37,008 nt of DNA from an uncultured Eubacteriales bacterium (GTDB lineage Bacteria; Bacillota; Clostridia; Oscillospirales; Oscillospiraceae): the NCBI GenBank assembly GCA_900554275.1, contig USGS01000009.1, forward strand, positions 1 to 37,008. Reading direction: 5' to 3'. Shown here piece after piece: positions 15,082-22,936 of this stretch. The notes under the pieces were generated by a model. That model saw only the letters and a program-made list of their open reading frames with translations. It was not told where the DNA came from and searched no databases. Both the position numbers and the translations under genes were made by a program. Each line of letters starts with the position of its first letter. Positions within the stretch are counted from its first letter, which is position 1.

Positions 15082-15327
15082 TTACTTCCTGTGCAGCTCG
15101 CGGAGACACTTGCCGCAGACGCTCTTGTCCCGGAACGTGGAAATGTCCTTCATGCCGCCGCAGAAGATGCAGCTGTCCCGGTGCGGCTTCAGCACGATGC
15201 AGCTGTGCTCGTCCATGTAGATCTCCATCAGGTCGCGGTCGGCGATCTCCAGTGCGCGGCGCAGCTCCACCGGCAGTACGATGCGGCCCAGCTCGTCCAC
15301 ACGGCGCAAAATGCCCGTTGCCTTCAT
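15082..15327 (-). CDS. AbrB-family transition-state regulator with C-terminal zinc ribbon
   Basis: An 81-residue DNA-binding protein. The N-terminal 45 residues are a clear swapped-hairpin AbrB domain: MKATGILRRVDELGRIVLPVELRRALEI is close to B. subtilis AbrB. The C-terminal half differs from AbrB and carries CIFC (53-56) and CGKC (71-74), a likely zinc ribbon, in place of the AbrB multimerisation domain. Such proteins repress stationary-phase and sporulation genes in relatives; targets here are unknown. I chose the ATG at 15327, preceded by GGGGGG; an upstream in-frame start at 15366 lies within the promoter region. It is divergent from spmAB. The palindrome TTGACAAAACTGTCAA covers its -35 box and may be an autoregulatory site. 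Confidence 0.9.
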   Translation of the reverse strand: MKATGILRRVDELGRIVLPVELRRALEIADRDLMEIYMDEHSCIVLKPHRDSCIFCGGMKDISTFRDKSVCGKCLRELHRK

Positions 15328-15381
15328 ATTCTTACCCCCCTCTATGCAGTTATAACAAAAGTGCAAATATAACTTAGATAA

Positions 15382-15410
15382 ATTTTAACATAATTTGACA
15401 AAACTGTCAA
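15382..15410 (-). promoter_or_regulatory. Promoter for the AbrB-like gene with overlapping palindrome
   Basis: Minus-strand TTGACA (15405-15410), a 17-base spacer and TAAAAT (15382-15387). The -35 box forms one arm of TTGACA-AAAC-TGTCAA (15395-15410), so a bound repressor would block it. Confidence 0.7.
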
Positions 15411-15491
15411 TCGTAATTCGGGGACATCCCGCTTGTTTCTACAAATAACCGTACACTGTGTCGCATATAGTGGTGCGAAGGGGGTAGGTGT

Positions 15492-16076
15492 ATGGCAATG
15501 GGAGTGATCTGGACGGTGCTGGCGGCGGCCGCGCTGGTGTGCGGCGCGGTCAATGGGCGGCTGGACGCGGTGACGGCAGCGGCACTGGAGGGCGCCGGTG
15601 CGGCGGTGGAGCTGGTGCTGACCATGGCGGGGGCGATGTGCCTGTGGTGCGGGGTCATGGAGCTGCTGCGGCGCAGCGGTCTGGCGTCATCGCTGGCCCG
15701 GCGGCTGCGGCCCGTGCTGGGCCGCCTTCTGCCGGGCGCGGCCCGTGACCGGGAGGCTATGGAGGCGGTGAGCGCCAACGTGTCGGCCAACCTGCTGGGT
15801 CTGGGAAACGCGGCCACCCCGGCTGGCATACGGGCGGCCAAACGGCTGGCGGAGGGCTGCGGCGGTACAGCCAGCGACGACCTGTGCCGCCTGGTGGTGC
15901 TGAATACCGCGTCGGTGCAGCTGCTGCCCACCACGGTGGCATCGGTGCGGGCGGGGCTGGGCTGCGCCGCGCCGCTGGACATCCTGCCGGCGGTGTGGGT
16001 GTCGTCAGTGCTGTCGGTAACGGCCGGCCTGGCGGCGGCCGGAGTGCTGCGGCGGATGTGGAGGGACAGACGATGA
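15492..16076 (+). CDS. spmA: Spore maturation protein A
   Basis: A 194-residue membrane protein of the SpmA/nucleoside-recognition (Gate) family. In Bacillus and Clostridium, spmA and spmB are needed for normal spore core dehydration. Visible are an N-terminal helix (VIWTVLAAAALVCGAVNG), VELVLTMAGAMCLWCGVMELL, the conserved SANVSANLLGLGNAATPAGIRA and LVVLNTASVQLLPTTVASVRA. These last two motifs are diagnostic. GGGGGTAGG precedes the ATG; an ATG two codons later is possible. A CATATAGT box at 15464-15471 could belong to a sporulation sigma factor (E or G type), but I see no convincing -35. It overlaps spmB by 4 bases. Confidence 0.93.
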   Translation: MAMGVIWTVLAAAALVCGAVNGRLDAVTAAALEGAGAAVELVLTMAGAMCLWCGVMELLRRSGLASSLARRLRPVLGRLLPGAARDREAMEAVSANVSANLLGLGNAATPAGIRAAKRLAEGCGGTASDDLCRLVVLNTASVQLLPTTVASVRAGLGCAAPLDILPAVWVSSVLSVTAGLAAAGVLRRMWRDRR

Positions 16077-16579
16077 GCTGGGTGCTGCCGTCGCTGCTGC
16101 TGGGCGCGGCCGCCTGGGGGCTGCGGAAAAAGGTGGACGTATACGACGCGCTGGTCTGCGGCGGCCGGGAGGGCCTGAAGGTGGCGGCGGGGCTGATCCC
16201 GCCGCTGGCGGCGCTGCTGACGGCGGTGTATATGTTCCGGGCCTCCGGGGCGCTGGCGCTGCTGACAGCGGCGGCCGGGCCGGTGCTGGAGGCGGTGGGC
16301 ATCCCACGGGAGACGGCGGGACTGGTGCTGGTGCGCCCCCTGTCCGGCTCGGGGGCGCTGGCGGTGGGCAGCGAGCTGATGGCCCGGTACGGCACGGAGA
16401 GCTATATCGGCCGGTGCGCCGCGGTGATGCTGGGTTGCACGGAGACCACCTTCTACACCGTGGCGGTGTATTTCGGCGCGGCGGGTATACGGCGGACGCG
16501 GTACGCCATCCCGGCGGCGCTGTGCGCCGACGCGGTGGGATTTCTGGCGGCGGCCTGGACGGTGCGCTGGCTGATGTAA
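16073..16579 (+). CDS. spmB: Spore maturation protein B
   Basis: A 168-residue membrane protein, partner of SpmA. It contains VDVYDALVCGGREGLKVAAGLIPPLAALLTAVYMF, RPLSGSGALAVGSELMARYG (matching the SpmB signature RPLSGSGAL) and the late GCTETTFYTVAVYFGAAGI, all features of the family. The ATG at 16073 overlaps the spmA TGA (ATGA); the frame is open upstream but only inside spmA. Together with spmA it shows that the organism, or its recent ancestor, makes endospores. A hairpin terminator follows. Confidence 0.93.
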   Translation: MSWVLPSLLLGAAAWGLRKKVDVYDALVCGGREGLKVAAGLIPPLAALLTAVYMFRASGALALLTAAAGPVLEAVGIPRETAGLVLVRPLSGSGALAVGSELMARYGTESYIGRCAAVMLGCTETTFYTVAVYFGAAGIRRTRYAIPAALCADAVGFLAAAWTVRWLM

Positions 16580-16596
16580 AAGAGGCAGACTGTAAA

Positions 16597-16624
16597 AAAA
16601 GAACCGCCCCCGGGCGGTTCTTTT
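16597..16624. terminator. Bidirectional terminator between spmB and rsmI
   Basis: AAAAGAACCGCCC paired with GGGCGGTTCTTTT around a 2-base CC centre. It has an A-run on the left and T-run on the right. Almost the same stem occurs at 33831-33860, and its left arm alone at 33444-33458. Confidence 0.9.
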
Positions 16625-16639
16625 CCTGTATTCTGTCAT

Positions 16640-17464
16640 TCAGCCCCGCAGCGCGCCGTCGTACAGCGCGTTCCGGCTCAGGCCCGTGTCGTCCGCCACC
16701 CGGCGGGCGGCCTCCTTCAGCTTCATGCCCTCATCCCGCAGCTTCTGCACCAGGGCGATGCCCTCCTCCAGCGTCATGGCCGACGCCGGCCGTTCCCGGC
16801 CCGCCACCACCAGCACATACTCGCCCCGGGGCTCGTTGTCCCGATAGTAAGAGGCCGCCTCCGCCAGCGTGGTGCGCACCGTCTCCTCGTGGAGCTTCGT
16901 CAGCTCCCGGCACAGGGCAGCCCGCCGGTCGCCCAGCACCTCCAGCATATCTGTCAGCGTCTGCCGCAGCCGGTGGGGCGCCTCGTGGAACACCATGGTC
17001 CGGGGCTCGCCGCTGATCTCCGCCAGCGCCGCGCGCCGCTCCTGCTTTCCGGCGGGCAGAAAGCCCTCGAAGGTGAACCGCCGCGTGTCCAGTCCGGACA
17101 CCGCCAGCGCCGCAATAGCGGCGCAGCAGCCGGGGATGGCCTGCACCTCCACGCCGTTTTCACCGCACAGCGCCACCAGCTCCTGCCCCGGATCGCTGAT
17201 GGCCGGCGTCCCCGCGTCTGTGACCAGGGCGCACACCTCGCCGCCCAGCAGCCGCTCCAGAATGGCCTGCCCCGCCGATGCCCGGTTGTGCTCGTGGTAG
17301 CTCACCAGCGGCTTTTTGATGTCGAAATGGTTCAGCAGCTTCATGCTGACCCGGGTGTCCTCCGCCGCGATAAAATCGGCCTGGGCCAGCGTCTCCACCG
17401 CCCTGGGCGACAGGTCGCCCAGGTTGCCGATGGGCGTGGCAACCAGGTATAATCTCCCCGCCAT
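16640..17464 (-). CDS. rsmI: 16S rRNA (cytidine(1402)-2'-O)-methyltransferase
   Basis: RsmI methylates the ribose of C1402 in the ribosomal decoding centre using S-adenosylmethionine. The 274-residue protein has the tetrapyrrole-methylase-like fold with LYLVATPIGNLGDLSPRA, IAAEDTR, LVSYHEHN, VCALVTDAGTPAISDPG, VQAIPGCCAAIAALAVSG, FTFEGFLP, MVFHEAPHRL and GEYVLVVAG. The C-terminal helical domain (EGMKLKEAARRVADDTGLSRNALYDGAL) is typical. I prefer the ATG at 17464, with GGGAG 8 bases upstream; a GTG three codons earlier overlaps the stop of trmN6 but sits on that ribosome site. It is the downstream gene of a trmN6-rsmI operon, an arrangement common in Firmicutes. Confidence 0.96.
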   Translation of the reverse strand: MAGRLYLVATPIGNLGDLSPRAVETLAQADFIAAEDTRVSMKLLNHFDIKKPLVSYHEHNRASAGQAILERLLGGEVCALVTDAGTPAISDPGQELVALCGENGVEVQAIPGCCAAIAALAVSGLDTRRFTFEGFLPAGKQERRAALAEISGEPRTMVFHEAPHRLRQTLTDMLEVLGDRRAALCRELTKLHEETVRTTLAEAASYYRDNEPRGEYVLVVAGRERPASAMTLEEGIALVQKLRDEGMKLKEAARRVADDTGLSRNALYDGALRG

Positions 17465-17469
17465 GTCCG

Positions 17470-18189
17470 TCACTCCCTGTCTCTGAAATAGCAGCGCCCC
17501 AGCGCCTCACTCTCCGAGCCGTCCCCGTTTTGCAGCAGCAGGGGCGGGCGGATGTCCAGCCCTGTGCCGCCGTCCTTCCGGCAGCGCAGCAGCACCAGCC
17601 GGGGCGGCGTGTCGATGGTTTTCTGCACCGTCTGCAGTTCTTTTGGCTCTAATTTATACGAGCGCAGCAGGGCCATCAGCTCCGCCAGCCGTGCCGCCCG
17701 GTACACCAGGCACAGCTGCCCGCCGCTGCGCAGCAGGTACGACGCCGCGCCGCACAGCTCTGCCAGCGTGCAGGTGACCTCGGACCGTGCCGCGCCCCGC
17801 TGCCCCGCCGCCACCGCGCCGCTGTCGGCGGCGAAGTAGGGCGGGTTGGATACCACTATATCGAAGCTGCCCGCCGGGGGCAGCTCCTGCCGCCGGCGCA
17901 GGTCCGCCCGCAGCACCGTGTGGCCGGTCAGCCCGTTCTGCGCAAAGCTCTCCTCCGCCAGGGCGCAGGCCGCCGGGTCGATGTCGATGTCCGTCACCCG
18001 GATGGACGGCTGCCGCCCCAGCAGCAGAAGCCCCAGCAGGCCGATGCCCGCCCCCAGGTCACATACCCGGTCACGGGGTCTCGGCGCGGCGAAGCCGCCC
18101 AGCAGGAATGTGTCCGTGGAGGGCTTGAACGGCCCGTCGTCAAAGGCGAACGTCAGCCCGCCGGGCCATAGCGTGTCCCATTTTACCAT
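17470..18189 (-). CDS. trmN6: tRNA1(Val) (adenine(37)-N6)-methyltransferase-like protein
   Basis: A 239-residue class I methyltransferase of the TrmN6/YabB family. The SAM-binding motif is VCDLGAGIGLLGLLLL (residues 42-57), then VTDIDIDPAACALAEESF, and the catalytic NPPY at 115-118 marks base N6 methylation. The N-terminal TFAFDDGPFKPSTDTFLL is family-typical. The N6-adenine target in tRNA is inferred from the E. coli homologue. The ATG at 18189 lies 23 bases from the ferredoxin terminator; no clear promoter fits in that gap, so it may depend on read-through. The stop is 5 bases before the rsmI ATG. Confidence 0.88.
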   Translation of the reverse strand: MVKWDTLWPGGLTFAFDDGPFKPSTDTFLLGGFAAPRPRDRVCDLGAGIGLLGLLLLGRQPSIRVTDIDIDPAACALAEESFAQNGLTGHTVLRADLRRRQELPPAGSFDIVVSNPPYFAADSGAVAAGQRGAARSEVTCTLAELCGAASYLLRSGGQLCLVYRAARLAELMALLRSYKLEPKELQTVQKTIDTPPRLVLLRCRKDGGTGLDIRPPLLLQNGDGSESEALGRCYFRDRE

Positions 18190-18212
18190 GTAAATACCAT
18201 CCTCACAACCCT

Positions 18213-18243
18213 AAAAAAAGTGACCGGCAGAGCCGGTCACTTT
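18213..18243 (-). terminator. Terminator of the ferredoxin gene
   Basis: A perfect 12-bp stem, AAAGTGACCGGC paired with GCCGGTCACTTT around an AGA loop (18217-18243). On the minus strand it is followed by TTTTTTT. Confidence 0.9.
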
Positions 18244-18260
18244 CCTTGCCGTTTTCCTGA

Positions 18261-18434
18261 TTATTCAGCGGGGCTGATAGCACCGTTGGGACAGGTATCG
18301 CTGCAAGAACCGCAGTCCAGGCAGGCGTTGGCGTCGATCACATACTGAGAATCGCCCTGGGAGATAGCGCCCACGGGGCAAGCATCAGCGCAAGCGCCGC
18401 AGCTGACACAAGCAGAACCGATCTGATAAGCCAT
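18261..18434 (-). CDS. 2[4Fe-4S] ferredoxin
   Basis: A 57-residue clostridial-type ferredoxin, a soluble low-potential electron carrier. Two CxxCxxCxxxCP motifs are intact: CVSCGACADACP near residue 9 and CLDCGSCSDTCP near 38. The pseudo-twofold repeat and length are classical. I chose the ATG at 18434, preceded by GGAGGT; five upstream codons in frame lack support. The gene has its own strong promoter and terminator, as expected for an abundant protein in an anaerobe. Confidence 0.95.
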   Translation of the reverse strand: MAYQIGSACVSCGACADACPVGAISQGDSQYVIDANACLDCGSCSDTCPNGAISPAE

Positions 18435-18464
18435 AGTAAGTACCTCCAATTAGATTGTAGCATC

Positions 18465-18492
18465 ATTGTACCATGAAAATCGAAAAAAGCAA
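18465..18492 (-). promoter_or_regulatory. Promoter for the ferredoxin gene
   Basis: Minus-strand TTGCTT (18487-18492), a 16-base spacer and TACAAT (18465-18470). Confidence 0.65.
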
Positions 18493-18569
18493 GAGGATTT
18501 TTCCTGGAAATAACGGATTTTTGGTTAAGGTATTCTAACTATCTTCCCATAAATCCACTGTTTTCCGAA

Positions 18570-19325
18570 CTATTTCCCTGTGATGACCATATACACCAGC
18601 GCCGCCGCCTCCCGCGCCCAGTAGCCCGCCGTCAGAAACCAGGGGCTGGCGCAGCCGGCGGAACAGGGCATCAGACCGCTGCGCTCCGCCCAGATGTGCG
18701 AGCGCAGCTGGTGGAAGTTGTCCGACGCGATGGCTACGTTCGCAGGCAGACCGTTTTCGGCGATGACCTGCGCGGAGAAGGCTAGATTTTCCTCCGTGGA
18801 CGTGGACTTGTCCTCCAAGTAGATGCGCGATGGGTCGATGCCCATCCCCGTCAGCGTGTCCCGGATGCAGGCGGCCTCGCTGATGGGCTCGTTGTCGTTC
18901 TGTCCGCCGGAGGCCACGCACACCGCCTCCGGGTGCTGGGAAAGGTAGTCGCAGGCGGCCTGGATGCGGCCGCGGAGCATAAGACTGGGGTGTCCGTCCG
19001 GGAACACCTGGCAGCCCAGCACCACCACGGTGCGGGGCGCGTCGTCCGAGGGGCGGTCCAGCGCGGCCTGGGCCATTTTGCCCAGCGTCACCAGCACCAC
19101 CGTCAGACACACCGCCGCCAGACAGCCCACCAGCCCGCGCAGCCATTTGGGCCGCAGCAGACGGCGGAAAAACTCCGGCCGCAGCAGCACCGCCGCCGCC
19201 AGCAATAACACCGCCGCCGGCCACACCATGCCGAAGTGGAGGATGCCCATAGCCAGCGGCAGCAGGAAGAACACCGCCAGCGCGATACACAGCCCGGCGG
19301 CGATGCGGCTCAGCGTACGCTTCAT
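18570..19325 (-). CDS. YdcF/ElyC-like (DUF218) membrane protein
   Basis: A 251-residue protein. Three hydrophobic segments lie in the first 85 residues (LCIALAVFFLLPLAMGIL, PAAVLLLAAAVLL, LVGCLAAVCLTVVLV), followed by an extracytoplasmic DUF218 domain: TVVVLGCQVFPDGHPSLMLRGRI, AVCVASGGQNDNEPISEA, GIDPSRIYLEDKSTSTEENLAFS and IASDNFHQLRS. These motifs are diagnostic of the YdcF/ElyC/SanA fold. The E. coli relatives affect envelope and peptidoglycan-precursor metabolism, but the reaction is not established. Its start is 1 base from the stop of uridine kinase, so the two are co-transcribed. I find no clear terminator after the stop. Confidence 0.88.
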   Translation of the reverse strand: MKRTLSRIAAGLCIALAVFFLLPLAMGILHFGMVWPAAVLLLAAAVLLRPEFFRRLLRPKWLRGLVGCLAAVCLTVVLVTLGKMAQAALDRPSDDAPRTVVVLGCQVFPDGHPSLMLRGRIQAACDYLSQHPEAVCVASGGQNDNEPISEAACIRDTLTGMGIDPSRIYLEDKSTSTEENLAFSAQVIAENGLPANVAIASDNFHQLRSHIWAERSGLMPCSAGCASPWFLTAGYWAREAAALVYMVITGK

Positions 19326-19326
19326 G

Positions 19327-19941
19327 TCAGCTCTCCCTGATGTGGTTGGCGATGCGCTGCATGATCATGTCCAGCGCCACCAGGTTGTGGCCGCCCTCCA
19401 GCACAATGATGTCGGCAAACTTCCGGGTGGGCTCCACGAACTGCTCGTGCATGGGCTTCACCGTGGTCAGGTATTGGTTCACCACCGACTCCAGCGAGCG
19501 GCCCCGCTCCTCCACGTCCCGCAGGGCGCGGCGCAGGATGCGCACGTCCGCGTCCGTCTCCACGAAGATCTTGATGTCCAGCAGCTCCCGCAGTTCCTTG
19601 TTCTGGAAGATGAGGATGCCCTCCACGATGACCACCTTGGTGGGCTTGATCTCCACCGTCTCCTCCGTGCGGTTGTGGATGGCATAGTCGTACACCGGGC
19701 AGTGGATGGTCTCGCCACGCTTCAGGGCCTTCAGGTCCTGGATCATCAGCTCCGTGTCAAAGGCGTCGGGATGGTCGTAGTTCTGCAGACACCGCTCCGC
19801 GAAGGGGCGGTCCTGCCGCTTGTAGTAGTTGTCGTGGTGTACCACGCTGATGTCGCTGCCGAACCGCTGGGCCAGATGCTCTGTCAGCGTGGCCTTGCCG
19901 CTGCCCGTGCCGCCGGCGATACCGATAAAAATGGTCTGCAT
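19327..19941 (-). CDS. udk: Uridine kinase-like protein with altered Walker A
   Basis: A 204-residue protein of the uridine/cytidine kinase family (pyrimidine salvage: uridine to UMP). Family features are HDNYYKRQD, NYDHPDAFDTELM, LKRGETIHCPVYDYAIHNRTEETV, VVIVEGILIF (Walker B-like), FVETDADVRILRRALRDVEERGR and ADIIVLEGGHN. The Walker A loop reads GGTGSGKAT: residue 17, right after the P-loop lysine, is Ala where Ser or Thr normally coordinates Mg2+. One base change (GCC for ACC or TCC) separates it from consensus. Activity may be lowered or changed, or the base may be a sequencing error. It is first in an operon with the YdcF-like gene. Confidence 0.88.
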   Translation of the reverse strand: MQTIFIGIAGGTGSGKATLTEHLAQRFGSDISVVHHDNYYKRQDRPFAERCLQNYDHPDAFDTELMIQDLKALKRGETIHCPVYDYAIHNRTEETVEIKPTKVVIVEGILIFQNKELRELLDIKIFVETDADVRILRRALRDVEERGRSLESVVNQYLTTVKPMHEQFVEPTRKFADIIVLEGGHNLVALDMIMQRIANHIRES

Positions 19942-19973
19942 ACGCGCTGCCTCCCTATATTCTCTCTGCTCTG

Positions 19974-20002
19974 ATTATAGAAAATCCGCCGGCAAAATGC
20001 AA
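19974..20002 (-). promoter_or_regulatory. Promoter for udk and the YdcF-like gene
   Basis: Minus-strand TTGCAT (19997-20002), a 17-base spacer and a perfect TATAAT (19974-19979). Confidence 0.7.
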
Positions 20003-20053
20003 GGGAATGGCAGCACGTCCTGTAAAAAAACCATGAATTTGAAAGAATGGGAG

Positions 20054-20082
20054 TTGACGTTGGCTTAAGAAACGAGTATTAT
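20054..20082 (+). promoter_or_regulatory. Promoter for the Big_2 membrane protein gene
   Basis: TTGACG (20054-20059), a 17-base spacer and TATTAT (20077-20082). GGGGGAG follows just before the ATG at 20126. Confidence 0.7.
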
Positions 20083-20125
20083 GTGTATTATGTAAATTAA
20101 CCGACGCCTATGGGGGAGTTTTTAT

Positions 20126-21034
20126 ATGAGTCTGATCAAGTGTCCCAAATGCGGGGAGATGTTCTCCGACAGCTATAAGACGTGTCCCTTCTGTGAGGAG
20201 GACGAGGCCTATTACGGCGGCCGGGTGAAGAAGACCCGCGGCCGCCGCACCGCAGAGAACCGCAAGCGCCGCGCCCCCAGCATCCTCGGCCCGGTGGTGG
20301 TGATCGTGCTGGGCCTGCTGGTGCTGCTGGTGGTGTGGCTGATCTTCGGCGATCAGATCAAGCAGATCTTCACCGGGGACAAGCCGCCGGTGGAGGACAT
20401 ACAGCCCAATCCCGGCAACACCATCGACAAGCCCGATGACACGGTGACGACGCCCACCATCTCCCTGAACCGCACCGTCCTGGCCCTGACCGTGGGCGAT
20501 AAGGAGACGCTGAAGGTCAACGGCACGGAGGATACCGTGTCTTGGGCCAGCAGCGATCCCACCCTGGTCAGCGTGACCTCCGCCGGCGAGGTGACGGCTC
20601 TGGCCAAGGGTACGGCCGTCATCACCGCCCAGGTGGGCGATGAGGTGGTGACGTGCACCGTCACGGTGGCAGAGGAGGCCGACACCCCGACGCCCGATCC
20701 CAAACCCGATCCTGACGACACCACCAAGCCCAGCGACACCAAGGTGGACGTGAGCAAGTGGGTCATCACCGCCACCTCCGAGTTCGGCTATACCGGCGAG
20801 CTGGCGGCCACCAGTGAGGCGGGCGTGTTTGAGATGAGCGCCAACAAGGGCGAGGTGTGGACGCTGGCCATCAAGGGCGTCAGCGGTACAGTCAAGTGGG
20901 CCGTGGAGAGCAACAGCTCCAGCCTTATCACCCTGGAGGGCAACAAGCTCACCATCTCCGGCAGCAGCGGCAGCGCCACCATCACCGGCACGGTGAACGG
21001 CGGCACGGTGAAGGCCATCATCCGCCCCCGCTGA
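20126..21034 (+). CDS. Zinc-ribbon, single-pass membrane protein with extracellular Big_2 domain
   Basis: A 302-residue protein built of distinct parts. Residues 1-25 are a cytoplasmic zinc ribbon (CPKCGEMF and CPFCEE). A basic stretch (RVKKTRGRRTAENRKRR) precedes one transmembrane helix near residues 52-75 (LGPVVVIVLGLLVLLVVWLIF). Outside follow a Pro/Asp linker, a Big_2 Ig-like domain near 110-185 (ISLNRTVLALTVGDKETL, WASSDPTLVSVTSAGEVTALAKG), a second linker rich in DPKPDPDD, and a C-terminal beta region near 210-302. The layout resembles zinc-ribbon-TM sensor or envelope proteins of Clostridia. No catalytic motif is visible, and the partner is unknown. It has its own promoter and terminator. 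Confidence 0.8.
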   Translation: MSLIKCPKCGEMFSDSYKTCPFCEEDEAYYGGRVKKTRGRRTAENRKRRAPSILGPVVVIVLGLLVLLVVWLIFGDQIKQIFTGDKPPVEDIQPNPGNTIDKPDDTVTTPTISLNRTVLALTVGDKETLKVNGTEDTVSWASSDPTLVSVTSAGEVTALAKGTAVITAQVGDEVVTCTVTVAEEADTPTPDPKPDPDDTTKPSDTKVDVSKWVITATSEFGYTGELAATSEAGVFEMSANKGEVWTLAIKGVSGTVKWAVESNSSSLITLEGNKLTISGSSGSATITGTVNGGTVKAIIRPR

Positions 21035-21052
21035 CGGCTGACAAATGAACGC

Positions 21053-21083
21053 AAAGTCCCCGCGCCGCAGGCGCGGGGACTTT
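21053..21083 (+). terminator. Terminator of the Big_2 membrane protein gene
   Basis: A perfect 14-bp stem, AAAGTCCCCGCGCC paired with GGCGCGGGGACTTT around a GCA loop. It begins 18 bases after the stop. Confidence 0.88.
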
Positions 21084-21108
21084 CTGCGCCGTTCAGCCGT
21101 GGAACACC

Positions 21109-21137
21109 TTGTGCTTCCGGGGATTTTGTGCTATGAT
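21109..21137 (+). promoter_or_regulatory. Promoter for the ABC exporter operon
   Basis: TTGTGC (21109-21114), a 17-base spacer and TATGAT (21132-21137). Confidence 0.6.
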
Positions 21138-21172
21138 GCCATCGAAAAGAAAACAAATGAAAGAGGAAAACC

Positions 21173-22936
21173 ATGACCACAAAAGACTACCAGACCCGCA
21201 GCCCCCTGCGGATATTCCTGTCCTATTTCAAGCCCCACCGGAGGCTGTTTGCCTTGGATATGACCTGCGCGTTCCTTATCGCCCTTATCGACCTGGCGTT
21301 CCCGCTGGTGTCCCGTCAGGCCCTGTATACCTGGCTGCCGGAGAAGCAGTTCCGTGTATTCTTCATCGTTATGGCCGCGGTGGTGGTAGCTTATGTGCTG
21401 CGCTCCGGGCTGTATTTCGTCGTGGCCTACTGGGGACACACCTTCGGCATCCGGGTGGAGGCCGACATCCGCCGGGATCTGTACCACCATATGCAGGAGC
21501 TGGGCTTCGACTTCTACGACCGCAACCGCACCGGCCAGCTTATGAGCCGCCTGACCAGCGACCTGTTCGAGCTGACGGAGCTGGCCCACCACGGGCCGGA
21601 GGATCTGTTTATCTCCGTCGTGACGATCTTCGGCGCGCTGGCAGTGATGTTCGCCGTGCGGTGGGAGCTGGCGCTGGTGCTGCTGGTGCTGCTGCCGGTG
21701 CTGCTGTGGACAGCCATGCGCCGCCGCCGTCAGATGAGCGATGCCTCCCGGGCCGCCAAGCAGAAGACCGGCACCATCAACGCCGCCATCGAGTCCGGCC
21801 TGTCCGGCGTCCGCACCACCAAGGCGTTCGCCAACGAGGCGGAGCAGCAGCAGCGGTTCGACGAGGCCAACGAGGTGTTCAAGACCGCCAAGCGCGGCTT
21901 CCACAAGGAGATGGGCCGCTTCAACGCGGTGATGGAGTTCTTCACGGGCATTCTGCCGGTGGTGGTCATCGCCGTGGGCGGCTGGCTCATCATGGGAGAG
22001 CGAATGGACTACGTGGATCTCATCACGTTCTCCCTGTACGTCACCGCCTTCGTCAGCCCCATCCGCAAGCTGGCCAACTTCGCCGAGATGTTCTCCAACG
22101 GCTTCGCGGGGCTGCACCGCTTCGTGGAGCTGATGCGCACCGAGCCCACCATCCAGGACGCACCGGACGCGGTGGAGCTGACGGACGTGCGGGGCGACGT
22201 GGACGTGGAGGACGTGACGTTTGCCTACGGCGACAAGACGGACGTGCTGCACCATGTGACGCTGCACATCCCGGCGGGGGAGACGGTGGCGCTGGTGGGT
22301 CCGTCCGGCGGCGGCAAGAGCACGCTGTGCCAGCTGCTGCCCCGGTTCTACGACGTGGACAGCGGCTCGATCTCCATCGACGGCCACGACGTGCGTAAGC
22401 TGACCCAAGGCTCCCTGCGCCGCAGCATCGGCATCGTGCAGCAGGACGTGTTTCTGTTTGCCGACACCATCCGGGAGAACATCCGCTACGGCCGTCCCGG
22501 CGCGTCGGACGAGGAGGTGGAGCGCGCCGCCCGTCAGGCGGAGATCTACGACGACATCATGGCCATGCCCGACGGGTTCGACACCTATGTGGGCGAGCGG
22601 GGCGCGCTGCTGTCCGGCGGACAGAAGCAGCGGGTGTCCATCGCCCGCATCTTCCTGAAAAACCCGCCCATCCTGATTTTGGACGAGGCCACGTCGGCAC
22701 TGGACAGCGTGACGGAGTCGAAGATACAGGGTGCGTTCGACCGGCTGGCCAAAGGCCGTACCACCCTCATCATCGCCCACCGGCTTTCCACCATCCGCAG
22801 TGCCTCCCGCATCCTGGTCATCCGGGATGGGCGCATCGCCGAGGAGGGCAGCCACCAAACGCTGCTGGCCCTGAACGGGGAGTATGCCCGGCTGTATCAC
22901 ACGCAGAATGTGGGGGAGACGTATGGACAGGCGTGA
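21173..22936 (+). CDS. ABC exporter, fused membrane and ATPase domains (type IV, MsbA/LmrA-like)
   Basis: A 587-residue half-transporter. The membrane domain covers residues 1-320 with six helices (for example LDMTCAFLIALIDLAFPL, FFIVMAAVVVAYVL, VTIFGALAVMFAV, ILPVVVIAVGGWLIM). The ATPase domain has Walker A GPSGGGKST, Q-loop IGIVQQDVFLF, signature LSGGQKQRVSIAR, Walker B ILILDEATSALD and H-loop IIAHRLSTI, all intact. It likely works as a homodimer, because no second half-transporter is adjacent. The substrate may be a lipid, peptide or drug and cannot be told. GAGGA precedes the ATG. Its 3' end overlaps the ylmH start by 14 bases, which links it to a group of housekeeping genes. Confidence 0.94.
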   Translation: MTTKDYQTRSPLRIFLSYFKPHRRLFALDMTCAFLIALIDLAFPLVSRQALYTWLPEKQFRVFFIVMAAVVVAYVLRSGLYFVVAYWGHTFGIRVEADIRRDLYHHMQELGFDFYDRNRTGQLMSRLTSDLFELTELAHHGPEDLFISVVTIFGALAVMFAVRWELALVLLVLLPVLLWTAMRRRRQMSDASRAAKQKTGTINAAIESGLSGVRTTKAFANEAEQQQRFDEANEVFKTAKRGFHKEMGRFNAVMEFFTGILPVVVIAVGGWLIMGERMDYVDLITFSLYVTAFVSPIRKLANFAEMFSNGFAGLHRFVELMRTEPTIQDAPDAVELTDVRGDVDVEDVTFAYGDKTDVLHHVTLHIPAGETVALVGPSGGGKSTLCQLLPRFYDVDSGSISIDGHDVRKLTQGSLRRSIGIVQQDVFLFADTIRENIRYGRPGASDEEVERAARQAEIYDDIMAMPDGFDTYVGERGALLSGGQKQRVSIARIFLKNPPILILDEATSALDSVTESKIQGAFDRLAKGRTTLIIAHRLSTIRSASRILVIRDGRIAEEGSHQTLLALNGEYARLYHTQNVGETYGQA

